NCBI GenBank assembly: GCA_036677085.1
Contig: JAKFFI010000016.1
Coordinates: forward strand, 59,587 to 123,586
Direction: 5' to 3'
Length of the DNA stretch: 64,000 nt
DNA from: JAGPUQ01 sp036677085
GTDB taxonomy: Bacteria; Pseudomonadota; Gammaproteobacteria; Pseudomonadales; Porticoccaceae
How positions within the stretch are numbered: the stretch's first letter is position 1; each line of letters starts with the position of its first letter. The position numbers were made by a program, and so were the translations under genes. The notes under the pieces were generated by a model. It was not told where the DNA came from and made no database searches. It saw only the letters and a list, made by a program, of their open reading frames with translations. This document shows, piece after piece, positions 26,760 to 36,038 of the stretch.

Positions 26760-29700
26760 TCAGGCGACCTGTTCCCGTGCCGGCGTCAGCCGTTCCAGCA
26801 GATCCTCGACCGCCTGCACACGTTCTTCCGCAGCCGGCGCCCGCACGGTAAATCTCAGGGTGGTGGCGCCGCGCAGACGATAGCGATCCGGCTGGCGTTG
26901 CACCAGATGCACGAGCGCCAGCGGGTCCACCGTGGTGGACTGGGAAAACTCGAACAGGCCGCCCTCGACGCCAGCTTCGATCTTGACGATGCCGAGGCCG
27001 GTGGCGCGCTGACGCAGTGCGGTGACCCGGCACAGATTGCGCACCTCGTCCGGCAGCAATCCGAAGCGATCGATCATTTCGACCTGCAACTCGCGCAGCG
27101 CGGCCTCGTCGGCGGCGCCCGCCAGACGCTTGTACAGCATCAACCGGGTATGAACGTCCGGTACATAGGGTTCGGGAATCAGCGCCGGAATATGCAGATT
27201 GACCTCGGCGCCCGGACGCGCACTCAGGTCGATCTCCGCCGTACCGCCGCGCCGCAGGCTGTCGACCGCGCGTTCCAGCAGTTCCATGTAGAGCGAAAAG
27301 CCGATGGCGGCGATGTGGCCGCTCTGATCGTCGCCGAGCAGCTCACCGGCGCCGCGGATTTCGAGATCCTGGGTCGCCAGCGTGAAACCCGAGCCCAGGT
27401 GATCGGCGGCCTGAATGGCTTCCAGACGCTTGTGGGCATCGTCCGTCATCTGATTCGGGTGCGGCGTCAGCAGATAGGCGTAGGCCTGGTGGTGCGAACG
27501 CCCCACGCGACCGCGTAACTGGTGCAACTGCGCCAGGCCCAGCTTGTCGGCGCGCTCGATGATGATGGTGTTGGCACTGGGCACGTCGATCCCGGTCTCG
27601 ATGATGGTCGAGCACACCAGCAGGTTGAAGCGTCGGTGGTAGAACTCCGACATCACCCGTTCCAGATCTTTTTCCGGCATCTGCCCGTGGGCGATATCGA
27701 CGCGCGCCTCGGGCACCAGTTCGGCCAGCTCGCGGGCGATCTTCGCGATGGTTTTCACGTCGTTGTGGAGAAAATACACCTGTCCGCCGCGCAGGATTTC
27801 GCGCAGCACCGCCTCGCGGATCAGGCGGGGGTCGTTCTGGTGAACGAAGGTTTTCACGGACAGCCGCCGCGCGGGCGGTGTGGCGATGATGGACAGATCG
27901 CGCAGTCCGCCCAGCGCCATGTTCAAGGTGCGCGGAATGGGCGTTGCGGTCAGGGTGAGGATATCCACTTCCGCGCGCAGGGCCTTGAGCTTTTCCTTCT
28001 GCCGCACGCCGAATCTATGTTCTTCATCGACGATGACGAGGCCCAGCTCGCGGTACTTGATGTCGCCCGCAATCAGGCGGTGCGTGCCGATGAGGATATC
28101 GACTTCGCCGCTCTCGACCCGTTTCAGCACCGCTTCCTGCTCGCGCGCGCTGCGAAAGCGCGAAATCACTTCGATCACCACCGGCCAGTTGGCGAAGCGG
28201 TCGCGAAAATTCTGCGTGTGTTGCTGGGCCAGCAGGGTGGTGGGTACCAGCACCGCGACCTGGCGACCGGCGGAGACCGCCACGAACGCGGCGCGCATGG
28301 CCACCTCGGTCTTGCCGAAGCCCACGTCGCCGCACACCAGGCGGTCCATCGGGCTCGAGCTCAGCAGATCCTTGCGCACCGCAGCGATGGCGTCTTCCTG
28401 GTCGGGCGTTTCCTCGAACGGAAAGTCGGCGCTGAAGGCGGCGTAGTCCGCGCCGGGGTCCGGGTAGGCGAAGCCCACGCGCGCCGCGCGTCGGGCGTGG
28501 ATGTCGAGCAGCTCCGCCGCCGTGTCGCGAATCTCCCGCGCCGCCTTCTCCTTGGCTTTCTGCCAGGTTTCGGCGCCGAGGCGGTGGAGCGGCGCCGCGT
28601 CGGGGTCGCCGCCGCTGTAGCGGCTGATCAGGAACAGGTTGGCGACCGGCACATAGAGCTTCGCGCCTTCGGCGTATTCCAGCGCCAGAAACTCCTGGGG
28701 CGCGCCGTCCACCGCGAGGGATTGCAGGCCCAGGTAGCGGCCGACGCCGTGATCGATGTGCACCACGGGCGCGCCCGGCCGCAGTTCGGTGAGGTTCTTG
28801 ACGGCCTGGTCGGCAACCTCGCGCTCGCGGGAGCGGCGCCGGCGCTGCAATACGCGCTGGCCGAACAGTTCGGTTTCCGTAATCAGGATGCGCTGGCTGT
28901 CGGGCAGCACGAAGCCGCGTTCCAGCGGGTGGACGGCGATGTGCCAGGGCGCATCCGAGGCGGCAAATTCTGCCCAGCCAGCGACGGGCACCGGGGTTAT
29001 CCCCAGGGGACGCAGGAGGTCCAGCATGGCTTCGCGCCGACCGGCGGATTCGGCGCAAAACAGCACCGGCCCCTGGGCTTGCGCCAGCAGGTCTTCCAGT
29101 TGGCCAAGGGGCGCGCGGGATCTGGCGTCGGCAGCGATGTCGGGCAGCGGGGCGGTGACGAAGTTGTGGTTGCCGGGTTTTTCCGGCAGGACCGCGGTCT
29201 GCAGATCGGTGCGCGGCAGCGCATTGATGGCTTCGAACAGTTCGCCGGCCGTGAGGAACAGCGCGGGCGGCGGCAGCAATGGGCGGTTGGGGTCAACGCC
29301 ATATTCCCGATAGCGATCGGTTGCCTCGCGCCAGAATTCCTCGGCCGCCTGATGAATATCGCCGTCAGCAAACACCAGTGCCGCCGACGGCAGATAATCG
29401 AACAGCGTCGCGGTGTGCTCGAAAAACAGCGGCAGGTAATATTCGATGCCACCCGGTGCCGAACCCTGACCCACATCCTGGTACAGGGTGCAACGCCGGG
29501 GATCGCTGTCGAAACTGAGGTGCCAGGCGTCCTGAAAGCGGCGGATGGCCGTCTTGTCGAGGGGAAATTCGCGCGCCGGCAGGAGTTCGATTGCCGGCAT
29601 TTTCTCGATGGTGCGCTGGGTGTCCGGATCGAAGGTGCGCAGGGACTCGATCTCGTCGTCGAACAAGTCCAGCCGGATCGGCTGCTTCGCGCCCATGGGA

Positions 29701-30236
29701 AAGACGTCGATCAGGGCGCCGCGCACGGCGAATTCCCCGTGTTCGTAGACGGTGTCGGCGGCGCGGTAGCCGGCCTGCTCCAGGGTACGGCGCAGCGCAT
29801 CCAAGTTGACGCGATCGCCCTTGCGGAACACGAAGGTATTGCCCGCGACGTAACTGGGCGGCGGCAGACGTTTCATCAGGGTGGTGGCCGGCGCGACCAG
29901 AACCCCACGCCGGGTGGACGGCAGCCGGCAGAGGGTCTGCAGCCGTTCGGACACGATGTCCTGGTGCGGCGAAAACAGATCGTAGGGCAGGGTTTCCCAG
30001 TCCGGCAGATGCAGAATGGGGATGGCGTTTTCCTCACCGCTACCGAGGAAAAATTGCAGCTCGGTTTCGAGCAGCGTCGCCGCGCTGGTGGTCGCCGCGA
30101 CGGCAAGCACCAGGCCGTCGAACTCCCGGGCGGCACTGGCGATCGCGAGGGCGGCGGTCCCCCCGATGAGACCACCCCAGCGACGGCGGTCGCCGGGCGG
30201 ATTGGCGGGAGGCGTGCTCAGCAGCTTGGCAGGCAT
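26760..30236 (-). CDS. mfd: Transcription-repair coupling factor Mfd
   Basis: ATP-dependent translocase that removes RNA polymerase stalled at DNA lesions and recruits UvrA. The UvrB-like N-terminal module (LPDWETLPYDLFSPHQDI) is followed by the RNA polymerase-interacting CarD-like region (HIDHGVGRYLGLQ). The RecG-like motor carries GDVGFGKTEVAMRAAF (Walker A) and VDEEHRFG (DEEH box) with the RGRVGRSHHQAYAYLL motif, and the TRCF C-terminal domain closes the protein. I chose ATG 30236 (MPAKLLSTPP), giving 1158 residues, close to E. coli's 1148; the frame is open 105 bases further upstream. Confidence 0.97.
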   Translation of the reverse strand: MPAKLLSTPPANPPGDRRRWGGLIGGTAALAIASAAREFDGLVLAVAATTSAATLLETELQFFLGSGEENAIPILHLPDWETLPYDLFSPHQDIVSERLQTLCRLPSTRRGVLVAPATTLMKRLPPPSYVAGNTFVFRKGDRVNLDALRRTLEQAGYRAADTVYEHGEFAVRGALIDVFPMGAKQPIRLDLFDDEIESLRTFDPDTQRTIEKMPAIELLPAREFPLDKTAIRRFQDAWHLSFDSDPRRCTLYQDVGQGSAPGGIEYYLPLFFEHTATLFDYLPSAALVFADGDIHQAAEEFWREATDRYREYGVDPNRPLLPPPALFLTAGELFEAINALPRTDLQTAVLPEKPGNHNFVTAPLPDIAADARSRAPLGQLEDLLAQAQGPVLFCAESAGRREAMLDLLRPLGITPVPVAGWAEFAASDAPWHIAVHPLERGFVLPDSQRILITETELFGQRVLQRRRRSREREVADQAVKNLTELRPGAPVVHIDHGVGRYLGLQSLAVDGAPQEFLALEYAEGAKLYVPVANLFLISRYSGGDPDAAPLHRLGAETWQKAKEKAAREIRDTAAELLDIHARRAARVGFAYPDPGADYAAFSADFPFEETPDQEDAIAAVRKDLLSSSPMDRLVCGDVGFGKTEVAMRAAFVAVSAGRQVAVLVPTTLLAQQHTQNFRDRFANWPVVIEVISRFRSAREQEAVLKRVESGEVDILIGTHRLIAGDIKYRELGLVIVDEEHRFGVRQKEKLKALRAEVDILTLTATPIPRTLNMALGGLRDLSIIATPPARRLSVKTFVHQNDPRLIREAVLREILRGGQVYFLHNDVKTIAKIARELAELVPEARVDIAHGQMPEKDLERVMSEFYHRRFNLLVCSTIIETGIDVPSANTIIIERADKLGLAQLHQLRGRVGRSHHQAYAYLLTPHPNQMTDDAHKRLEAIQAADHLGSGFTLATQDLEIRGAGELLGDDQSGHIAAIGFSLYMELLERAVDSLRRGGTAEIDLSARPGAEVNLHIPALIPEPYVPDVHTRLMLYKRLAGAADEAALRELQVEMIDRFGLLPDEVRNLCRVTALRQRATGLGIVKIEAGVEGGLFEFSQSTTVDPLALVHLVQRQPDRYRLRGATTLRFTVRAPAAEERVQAVEDLLERLTPAREQVA

Positions 30237-30334
30237 GGGCAAGGCGGAAGCTCGACGGGGAGGGGATTGTACTTGTCCGGTTGCTGAGGCATAAGCCGGC
30301 TCGGTAATCTCCGGCGTAGCACGCGCAGCGGTTT

Positions 30335-30350
30335 TCTGCACTAGTGCAGA
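30335..30350. promoter_or_regulatory. Perfect 16-bp palindrome between mfd and clpS
   Basis: TCTGCACTAGTGCAGA is a perfect palindrome placed in the 180-base divergent gap, 67 bases before the clpS ATG and about 100 before the mfd start. It has the size and symmetry of a dimeric repressor operator. It does not match the LexA box (CTGT-N8-ACAG). Confidence 0.4.
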
Positions 30351-30416
30351 CGCCCGGAAAGGGGGTTATCCTTGATCCATTCAGGCTGCTCGCCGCCGAT
30401 ACTGTACGCAAGGCTT

Positions 30417-30746
30417 ATGACCAAACAGCACCAAGATCCGGATGACGGTCTGGTCGTCGAGGAAACCAAACCCCAGCTCAAACGCCCGGCGCGGTTCCAG
30501 GTGGTTCTCCTCAACGACGACTACACGCCCATGGAGTTCGTGGTGGAGATCCTCGAACAGATCTTTGGCATGGACCGTGAATTGGCCGTCCGCGTCATGC
30601 TCAAGGTGCATACCGAAGGCAAGGGCGTGTGCGGTGTGTTTACCCGGGAAGTGGCCGAGACCAAGGCCGAGCAGGTCAATCAGGCGGCCCGCGAGCACGA
30701 ACATCCCTTGCTCTGCCAGATAGAACCGGCAGACGATCCGAATTAG
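30417..30746 (+). CDS. clpS: ATP-dependent Clp protease adaptor ClpS
   Basis: Recognises N-degrons (Leu, Phe, Tyr, Trp at the N-terminus) and delivers them to ClpAP. The binding-pocket motif VVLLNDDYTPMEFVVEIL holds the Asn-Asp pair that contacts the N-terminal residue; the ClpA-binding tail precedes it. 109 residues from ATG 30417, as in E. coli (106). It lies 17 bases before clpA and near aat and bpt, which make its substrates. Confidence 0.96.
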   Translation: MTKQHQDPDDGLVVEETKPQLKRPARFQVVLLNDDYTPMEFVVEILEQIFGMDRELAVRVMLKVHTEGKGVCGVFTREVAETKAEQVNQAAREHEHPLLCQIEPADDPN

Positions 30747-30763
30747 TACGAGGACCGACCATC

Positions 30764-33028
30764 ATGCTCAGCAGAGAACTTGAAGCCACGCTCAATGCCG
30801 CTTTTCAGGAGGCGACGGCCCGGCGGCACGAGTTCATGACCGTGGAGCACTTGCTGCTGGCGCTGCTGGACAACAGCTCCGCGCTGCGGGTGTTGAAGGC
30901 CTGTGGGGTCGATTTGCAGACGCTGCGCAACGACCTCAACGAGTTCATCGAATCCACCACGCCTGTGGTGGCGACCGACGCGCCGCGCCGCGAAGCGCAA
31001 CCGACACTCGCGTTTCAGCGGGTTTTGCAGCGCGCGATCTTTCATGTGCAGTCGTCGGGGCGCAACGAAGTCCAGGGCGAAAACGTGCTGGTGGCGATCT
31101 TCAGCGAGCAGGAAAGCCAAGCCGTCTACATGTTGCGGATGCTGAATGTCTCCCGCATCGACGTGGTGAATTTCATCGCCCATGGGGTGACCCGCTTTGC
31201 CGACCAGTCCGAGAATACCGGCAACGCTCCGGGCACCCAGGGCGGGGAGCCGGGGGCTCCGGCCGGCGGCGAGGGCAGTGCGCTGGAACAATTCGCGACC
31301 GATCTCAACGCCCAGGCCAGAAAAGGTTTCATCGATCCGCTGGTGGGTCGCGCCCAGGAGCTGGAACGGGTCTGCCAGACCCTGGTACGTCGCCGCAAGA
31401 ACAACCCGCTGCTGGTGGGGGAGTCCGGGGTCGGCAAGACGGCGATTGCCGAAGGCCTGGCCAAGCGGATTGTCGAGGACGATGTGCCCGATGCCATCAA
31501 GGGCAGTGTGGTCTATTCATTGGACATGGGCGCACTGCTGGCCGGCACCAAATATCGCGGCGACTTTGAAAAACGCTTCAAGAGTCTGCTGGCGGAACTG
31601 GGCGAAAAGGAAAACGCGATCCTGTTCATCGATGAGATCCACACCATCATCGGTGCCGGTGCGGCGTCGGGTGGCGTGATGGATGCGTCCAACCTGCTCA
31701 AGCCGCTGCTCACCTCGGGTCGCTTTCGCTGCATCGGCTCGACGACTTATCAGGAATACCGGGGGATTTTCGAGAAGGACCGGGCGCTCTCGCGCCGGTT
31801 TCAGAAGATCGACGTGCCCGAGCCTTCGGTGGCCGAAACCGTCGAGATACTGCAGGGCCTGAAGTCCCGCTTCGAGGAACACCACGGCCTGCGCTACACG
31901 CAGGGCGCGCTCCAGTCCGCGGCGGAGTTGTCGGCAAAGTACATCAACGACCGCTTCCTGCCCGACAAAGCCATCGATGTGATCGACGAGGCCGGTGCCT
32001 ATCAGCAATTGCAACCCGCATCGAAACGCAAGAAAACCGTGGGAGTTGGCGATATCGAGGCGGTAGTCGCCAAGATCGCCCGTATTCCTCCCAAGAGTGT
32101 GTCCAGTTCGGATCGCGAGCAACTGCGCAATCTCGGCCCGCAGCTGAAGATGGTCGTGTTTGGTCAGGAAGCCGCGATCGATACGCTGGATGCCGCCATC
32201 AAGCTCGCTCGCGCCGGTTTGCGCGAGGGCGAAAAGCCCATCGGCAGTTTCCTGTTCGCCGGGCCCACCGGGGTCGGCAAGACCGAGGTGTCGCGGCAAC
32301 TGGCGCAGGTGCTGGGTGTCGAGCTGCTCCGCTTCGACATGTCGGAGTACATGGAGCGCCACACGGTATCCCGGCTGATCGGCGCGCCGCCCGGCTATGT
32401 GGGCTTCGACCAGGGTGGTCTGCTCACCGATGCCGTCACCAAACACCCGCACTGCGTGCTGCTGCTGGACGAAATCGAGAAGGCGCACCCGGACGTATTC
32501 AATCTCCTCTTGCAGGTGATGGACCACGGTTCCCTTACCGACAACAACGGTCGCAAGGCGGATTTCCGCAACGTCATCCTGATCATGACCACCAATGCCG
32601 GCGCCGAACTCATGAGCCGGGCGTCCATCGGCTTCACGCATCAGGATCACGCCAGCGACGGCATGGAAAGCATCAAGAAAATGTTCAGTCCGGAGTTTCG
32701 CAATCGCCTCGATGCCGTGGTGCAGTTCGGCGCTCTGAGTCGTGAAGTCATCAAGACCGTGGTTGACAAGTTCCTCGTGCAGTTGCAGGCCCAGCTGGAT
32801 GACAAGAAAGTCCACATCGATGTCGATGACGCCGCGCGCGAGTGGCTGGCGGAGCATGGCTACGACGAGAAAATGGGTGCCCGACCCATGGCGCGCCTGA
32901 TTCAGGAAAAGCTGAAAAAGCCTCTCGCCGAAGCTGTGCTGTTCGGCGCGCTGGCGAAAGCCGGCGGCAAGGTTGTCGTCTCCATGGCGGACGACGATCT
33001 GGCGCTGGAGATTGTTGCCGCCGACTGA
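30764..33028 (+). CDS. clpA: ATP-dependent Clp protease ATP-binding subunit ClpA
   Basis: AAA+ unfoldase that partners with ClpP. An N-domain (1-145, binds ClpS) is followed by D1 with GESGVGKTAIAEGLA and ILFIDEIHTIIGAG, and D2 with GPTGVGKTEVSRQLA and LLLDEIEKAHPDVF, the C-terminal D2 small domain ending the protein. 754 residues from ATG 30764 matches E. coli (758). The upstream open frame overlaps clpS and was not used. Confidence 0.97.
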   Translation: MLSRELEATLNAAFQEATARRHEFMTVEHLLLALLDNSSALRVLKACGVDLQTLRNDLNEFIESTTPVVATDAPRREAQPTLAFQRVLQRAIFHVQSSGRNEVQGENVLVAIFSEQESQAVYMLRMLNVSRIDVVNFIAHGVTRFADQSENTGNAPGTQGGEPGAPAGGEGSALEQFATDLNAQARKGFIDPLVGRAQELERVCQTLVRRRKNNPLLVGESGVGKTAIAEGLAKRIVEDDVPDAIKGSVVYSLDMGALLAGTKYRGDFEKRFKSLLAELGEKENAILFIDEIHTIIGAGAASGGVMDASNLLKPLLTSGRFRCIGSTTYQEYRGIFEKDRALSRRFQKIDVPEPSVAETVEILQGLKSRFEEHHGLRYTQGALQSAAELSAKYINDRFLPDKAIDVIDEAGAYQQLQPASKRKKTVGVGDIEAVVAKIARIPPKSVSSSDREQLRNLGPQLKMVVFGQEAAIDTLDAAIKLARAGLREGEKPIGSFLFAGPTGVGKTEVSRQLAQVLGVELLRFDMSEYMERHTVSRLIGAPPGYVGFDQGGLLTDAVTKHPHCVLLLDEIEKAHPDVFNLLLQVMDHGSLTDNNGRKADFRNVILIMTTNAGAELMSRASIGFTHQDHASDGMESIKKMFSPEFRNRLDAVVQFGALSREVIKTVVDKFLVQLQAQLDDKKVHIDVDDAAREWLAEHGYDEKMGARPMARLIQEKLKKPLAEAVLFGALAKAGGKVVVSMADDDLALEIVAAD

Positions 33029-33161
33029 CTCAAGCGCTGCCGTCCGACACCGGGCGCTTGTGATCTCCGGGCGGCAGTGACTTCGGAAGGAGCGCGGGCC
33101 TATCGGTGCGGCGCGTGATTTTTCAGACCGCGTCGCGGGTGGGGAGGATCCCGAGCCGGGA

Positions 33162-33380
33162 CTAGCGCGCGCGGTAGGTGATGCGGGCCTTGCTCAGGTC
33201 GTACGGAGTCAATTCCACCTTCACCTTGTCGCCCGTGAGGATGCGAATGTAGTTCTTGCGCATCTTGCCCGAGATGTGGGCTGTGACAATGTGTCCATTG
33301 TCGAGCTTCACGCGGAAAGTGGTGTTGGGAAGGGTATCTACGACCTCGCCTTCCATTTCAATCGATTCTTCTTTCGCCAT
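33162..33380 (-). CDS. infA: Translation initiation factor IF-1
   Basis: OB-fold factor that binds the ribosomal A site. MAKEESIEMEGEVVDTLPN and GHIVTAHISGKMRKNYIRIL are near-invariant. 72 residues from ATG 33380, identical in length to E. coli IF-1; the longer open frame upstream has no family similarity. Convergent with clpA, as in E. coli; the 130-base gap has a CAAGCGC/GCGCTTG hairpin (33031-33060) without a T-run. Confidence 0.97.
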   Translation of the reverse strand: MAKEESIEMEGEVVDTLPNTTFRVKLDNGHIVTAHISGKMRKNYIRILTGDKVKVELTPYDLSKARITYRAR

Positions 33381-33477
33381 ATGACCGATGTCTTGTGCCG
33401 CGGAAGCGGGCTGGGCTGGAGTGAAATGCGCGCGCATTGTGCCCCAAAGCCCCGCACTTGGCAAAACGGCCCGCGCC

Positions 33478-34200
33478 TCAACTCACCCGCAGCCAGTGAT
33501 CGTTGATGAAAAGCTCCGCGGGACGGTAGCGGATCTTGTAATTCATTTTGGTCGAGTCGCGAATCCAGAAGCCCAGATACACATAGCGACGACCGTGCTC
33601 GATCACGGTTTCCAGCTGTTTGAGTATGGCGAAGGTGCCGAGACTGCGGCGTTCTTCCGCGGGATCGAAATAGGTATAGATCGCCGAGAGCCCGTTGCGC
33701 AGCCAGTCGGTCACGGCGCAGCCGACCAGCCTTCCCCGGATCCGAAACTCGAGGAAATTGGTGGAGTGCCAGTTGCGCCCTATGAAATCCTGGTATTGGG
33801 CGCGGGACGGGGGGTACATGTCGCCGTCCTTGTGACGGGCGCCGATGTAGGCTTCATAGAGCGGGTAGTGCTCTTCGACATTGACTTCATTCGCGAGCGT
33901 GACCGCTACGTCCTGGTTGCGATTGAGGCACTTGCGCTCAGGGCGCGAGGGTGAAAAGCCGGCGGCGTCGATGCGGATCGGGATGCAGGCCTTGCAGTTG
34001 GCGCAGCGGGGTGTGTAGACGTAGCGCCCGCTGCGGCGAAACCCCAGATCGGACAGGCGGTTGTACAGCTCGACATCGATCACGACCTTGGGGTCGACGA
34101 AGGCCGTGGTGGCCTGGCGATCCGGCAGGTAGCTGCAGGGATGCGGCTCGGTAAGATAAAGCCGGATTTTTTCCAGATCCGGAGTGATGTCTCGGGTCAT
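33478..34200 (-). CDS. bpt: Bpt-type aspartate/glutamate leucyltransferase
   Basis: Ate1-fold aminoacyl-tRNA protein transferase. In bacteria Bpt adds Leu to proteins starting with Asp or Glu, turning them into ClpS substrates. Features: PCSYLPDRQATTAFVDP at the N-terminus, the Cys cluster YTPRCANCKACIPIRI, RRSGRYVYTPR, and the core SAIYTYFDPAEERRSLG and KMNYKIRYRPAELF. 240 residues from ATG 34200, which overlaps aat by 4 bases, so the two transferases are coupled. E. coli lacks this gene at the locus. Confidence 0.92.
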   Translation of the reverse strand: MTRDITPDLEKIRLYLTEPHPCSYLPDRQATTAFVDPKVVIDVELYNRLSDLGFRRSGRYVYTPRCANCKACIPIRIDAAGFSPSRPERKCLNRNQDVAVTLANEVNVEEHYPLYEAYIGARHKDGDMYPPSRAQYQDFIGRNWHSTNFLEFRIRGRLVGCAVTDWLRNGLSAIYTYFDPAEERRSLGTFAILKQLETVIEHGRRYVYLGFWIRDSTKMNYKIRYRPAELFINDHWLRVS

Positions 34201-34925
34201 GGCGCTGGCGTTATGGCGACGTTGCTTCCAACCATAGCCGAAATTGCGCTGGTCGGCCAAGGCAGGGTCTGTTCGCGGGCCTGCGCGAGATGCTCCAGGA
34301 ATGCCGTGCGCGGGATCTCGGTTGCGCCCATGGATGCCAGATGAGGATTGCCGACCTGGCAGTCGATGAGCGTAAACCCGCCGGCCGACAGTCCGCGTGC
34401 GAGGTGGATAAGCGCGAGCTTGGAGGCGTTCGCCCGCACGCTGAACATGGATTCACCACAAAATACCGAGCCCACGACTACCCCATAGAGTCCCCCCGCG
34501 AGTTCGCCGTCGATCCAGCATTCCACGCTGTGGGCATCGCCCGCCGCATGCAGCCCTTCGTAGGCGGCGATCATCTCGGGCAGGATCCAGGTGCCGGCCT
34601 GCCCTCCGCGCGGCGCGGTGCAGCGCCGGATGACGGCGCCGAAGCACTGGTCGCTGGTGATCCGGTACCGGCCACGGCGGAGCAGGCGCGCCATGGTACG
34701 GCTGCTATGAATCTGGTCCGGGAAGATGATCGCGCGCGGGTCAGGGCTCCACCACAGCGGCGGCTGGCCGGCCTCGAACCAGGGAAAAATGCCGCGTCGG
34801 TAGGCATCGCGCAAGGTTGCGACGGCGAGATTGCCGCCCGCTGCAAGCAATCCGTTGGGCGCGCGGGCGGCGTGCTCCGGGGGTGGAAAGACCGGCAGGT
34901 CCGGATCCAGCAGCGGCAGTCGCAC
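34197..34925 (-). CDS. aat: Leucyl/phenylalanyl-tRNA--protein transferase
   Basis: Adds Leu or Phe to proteins with N-terminal Lys or Arg, creating ClpS N-degrons. Family signatures are FPWFEAGQPPLWWSPDPRAI, SRTMARLLRRGRYRITSD, DAHSVECWIDGELAGGLYG and ESMFS with FTLIDCQVGNPHL near the end. 242 residues, as in E. coli (234). Same strand and operon as bpt and, upstream, trxB, from which it is only 6 bases away. Confidence 0.96.
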   Translation of the reverse strand: MRLPLLDPDLPVFPPPEHAARAPNGLLAAGGNLAVATLRDAYRRGIFPWFEAGQPPLWWSPDPRAIIFPDQIHSSRTMARLLRRGRYRITSDQCFGAVIRRCTAPRGGQAGTWILPEMIAAYEGLHAAGDAHSVECWIDGELAGGLYGVVVGSVFCGESMFSVRANASKLALIHLARGLSAGGFTLIDCQVGNPHLASMGATEIPRTAFLEHLAQAREQTLPWPTSAISAMVGSNVAITPAP

Positions 34926-34931
34926 GGGCGG

Positions 34932-35879
34932 TCAGCTGTGGTCGAGGAATTTTTCCGCATCCAGCGCCGCCATGCAGCCGGTTCCCGCCGAAGTCACGGC
35001 CTGGCGGTAGGTGTGGTCGGCAACGTCCCCGGCTGCGAAGACGCCCGGCACGCTGGTCGCGGTGGCGTTGCCATCCAGGCCGCCCTGCACCCGGATATAG
35101 CCATTCGCCATCTCCAGTTGGCCGGTAAAAATCCCGGTGTTGGGGGAATGGCCGATGGCGATGAAGACGCCCGCCACCTCGAGATCGCGCGGCTGATCAG
35201 TGCCCATCTCCCGCAGGCGAACCCCGGTCACGCCGCTGGCGTCGCCCAGCACCTCGTCCAGACGATGATTCCACAGCAACCGGACGTTGCCGGTCGCGGC
35301 GCGCTCGAACAGCTTCTTCTGCATGATTTTCTCGGCGCGCAATTGATCGCGGCGATGCACCAGCGTGACCTCGGCACACAGGTTGGACAGATAGAGCGCT
35401 TCCTCCACGGCGGTGTTGCCGCCGCCGATCACGGCGACCTTGCGGTCGCGATAGAAAAAGCCGTCGCAGGTGGCGCAGGCACTGACCCCCTTGCCCTGGA
35501 AGGCCTGCTCCGACGGTAATCCCAGGTAGCGTGCCGAAGCGCCGGTGGCGATGATCAGGGCGTCGCAGCTGTAGTGCTGGCTGCCCTGCAACCGGAATGG
35601 CCGCTGGCGCAAATCCACTACTTCGATGTGGTCTATAATCGTTTCAACATCAAAGCGTTCGGCGTGTTTTTGCATGCGCTGCATGAGCTCAGGCCCCTGC
35701 ACGCCTTCGGCATCTCCGGGCCAGTTATCGACGTCGGTGGTGGTGGTGAGCTGCCCGCCCTGCTGGATCCCGGTGATGACCACCGGGGCCAGATTGGCCC
35801 GTGCGGCATAGACCGCGGCGGTCCAGCCCGCCGGTCCGGAACCGAGAATGATGAGGCGGTGATGATGGATTGCTGGCAT
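34932..35879 (-). CDS. trxB: Thioredoxin reductase TrxB
   Basis: FAD enzyme that reduces thioredoxin with NADPH. FAD site ILGSGPAGWTAAVYAARA, redox motif CATCDGFFY (CxxC), NADPH site GGGNTAVEEALYL, and FAIGHSPNT and FAAGDVADHTYRQ near the end. 315 residues from ATG 35879 (MPAIHHHRL). Leads the minus-strand trxB-aat-bpt-infA run; divergent from ftsK across 160 bases, matching the E. coli neighbourhood. Confidence 0.96.
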   Translation of the reverse strand: MPAIHHHRLIILGSGPAGWTAAVYAARANLAPVVITGIQQGGQLTTTTDVDNWPGDAEGVQGPELMQRMQKHAERFDVETIIDHIEVVDLRQRPFRLQGSQHYSCDALIIATGASARYLGLPSEQAFQGKGVSACATCDGFFYRDRKVAVIGGGNTAVEEALYLSNLCAEVTLVHRRDQLRAEKIMQKKLFERAATGNVRLLWNHRLDEVLGDASGVTGVRLREMGTDQPRDLEVAGVFIAIGHSPNTGIFTGQLEMANGYIRVQGGLDGNATATSVPGVFAAGDVADHTYRQAVTSAGTGCMAALDAEKFLDHS

Positions 35880-36038
35880 GGGAATACTTCCGTGACGCAA
35901 GGGCCGCGAGGGCAGGGTTTGGGGGCATGAACCCGCCCATGATAGTCAATTAACCGGCCCGTGAGCGCGGCGGGCGGGCGGTGCCGACCTCCGGCAGGTG
36001 GCTTTGGTGCTTTACACTAGCGGCCATTCGATCAGCGC

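Noticed and set aside
27522..30287. 921-codon plus-strand ORF opposite mfd
   Set aside because: Exact antisense of the strongly conserved mfd; the translation is His/Gln/Arg/Gly-rich without domains, as expected for a GC-rich shadow.
30335..30350. LexA box between mfd and clpS
   Set aside because: The palindrome lacks the CTGT-N8-ACAG pattern; half-sites read CTGC/GCAG.
35574..35930. 118-codon plus-strand ORF opposite the trxB 5' end
   Set aside because: Antisense of trxB, which is clearly the real gene; no ribosome site.
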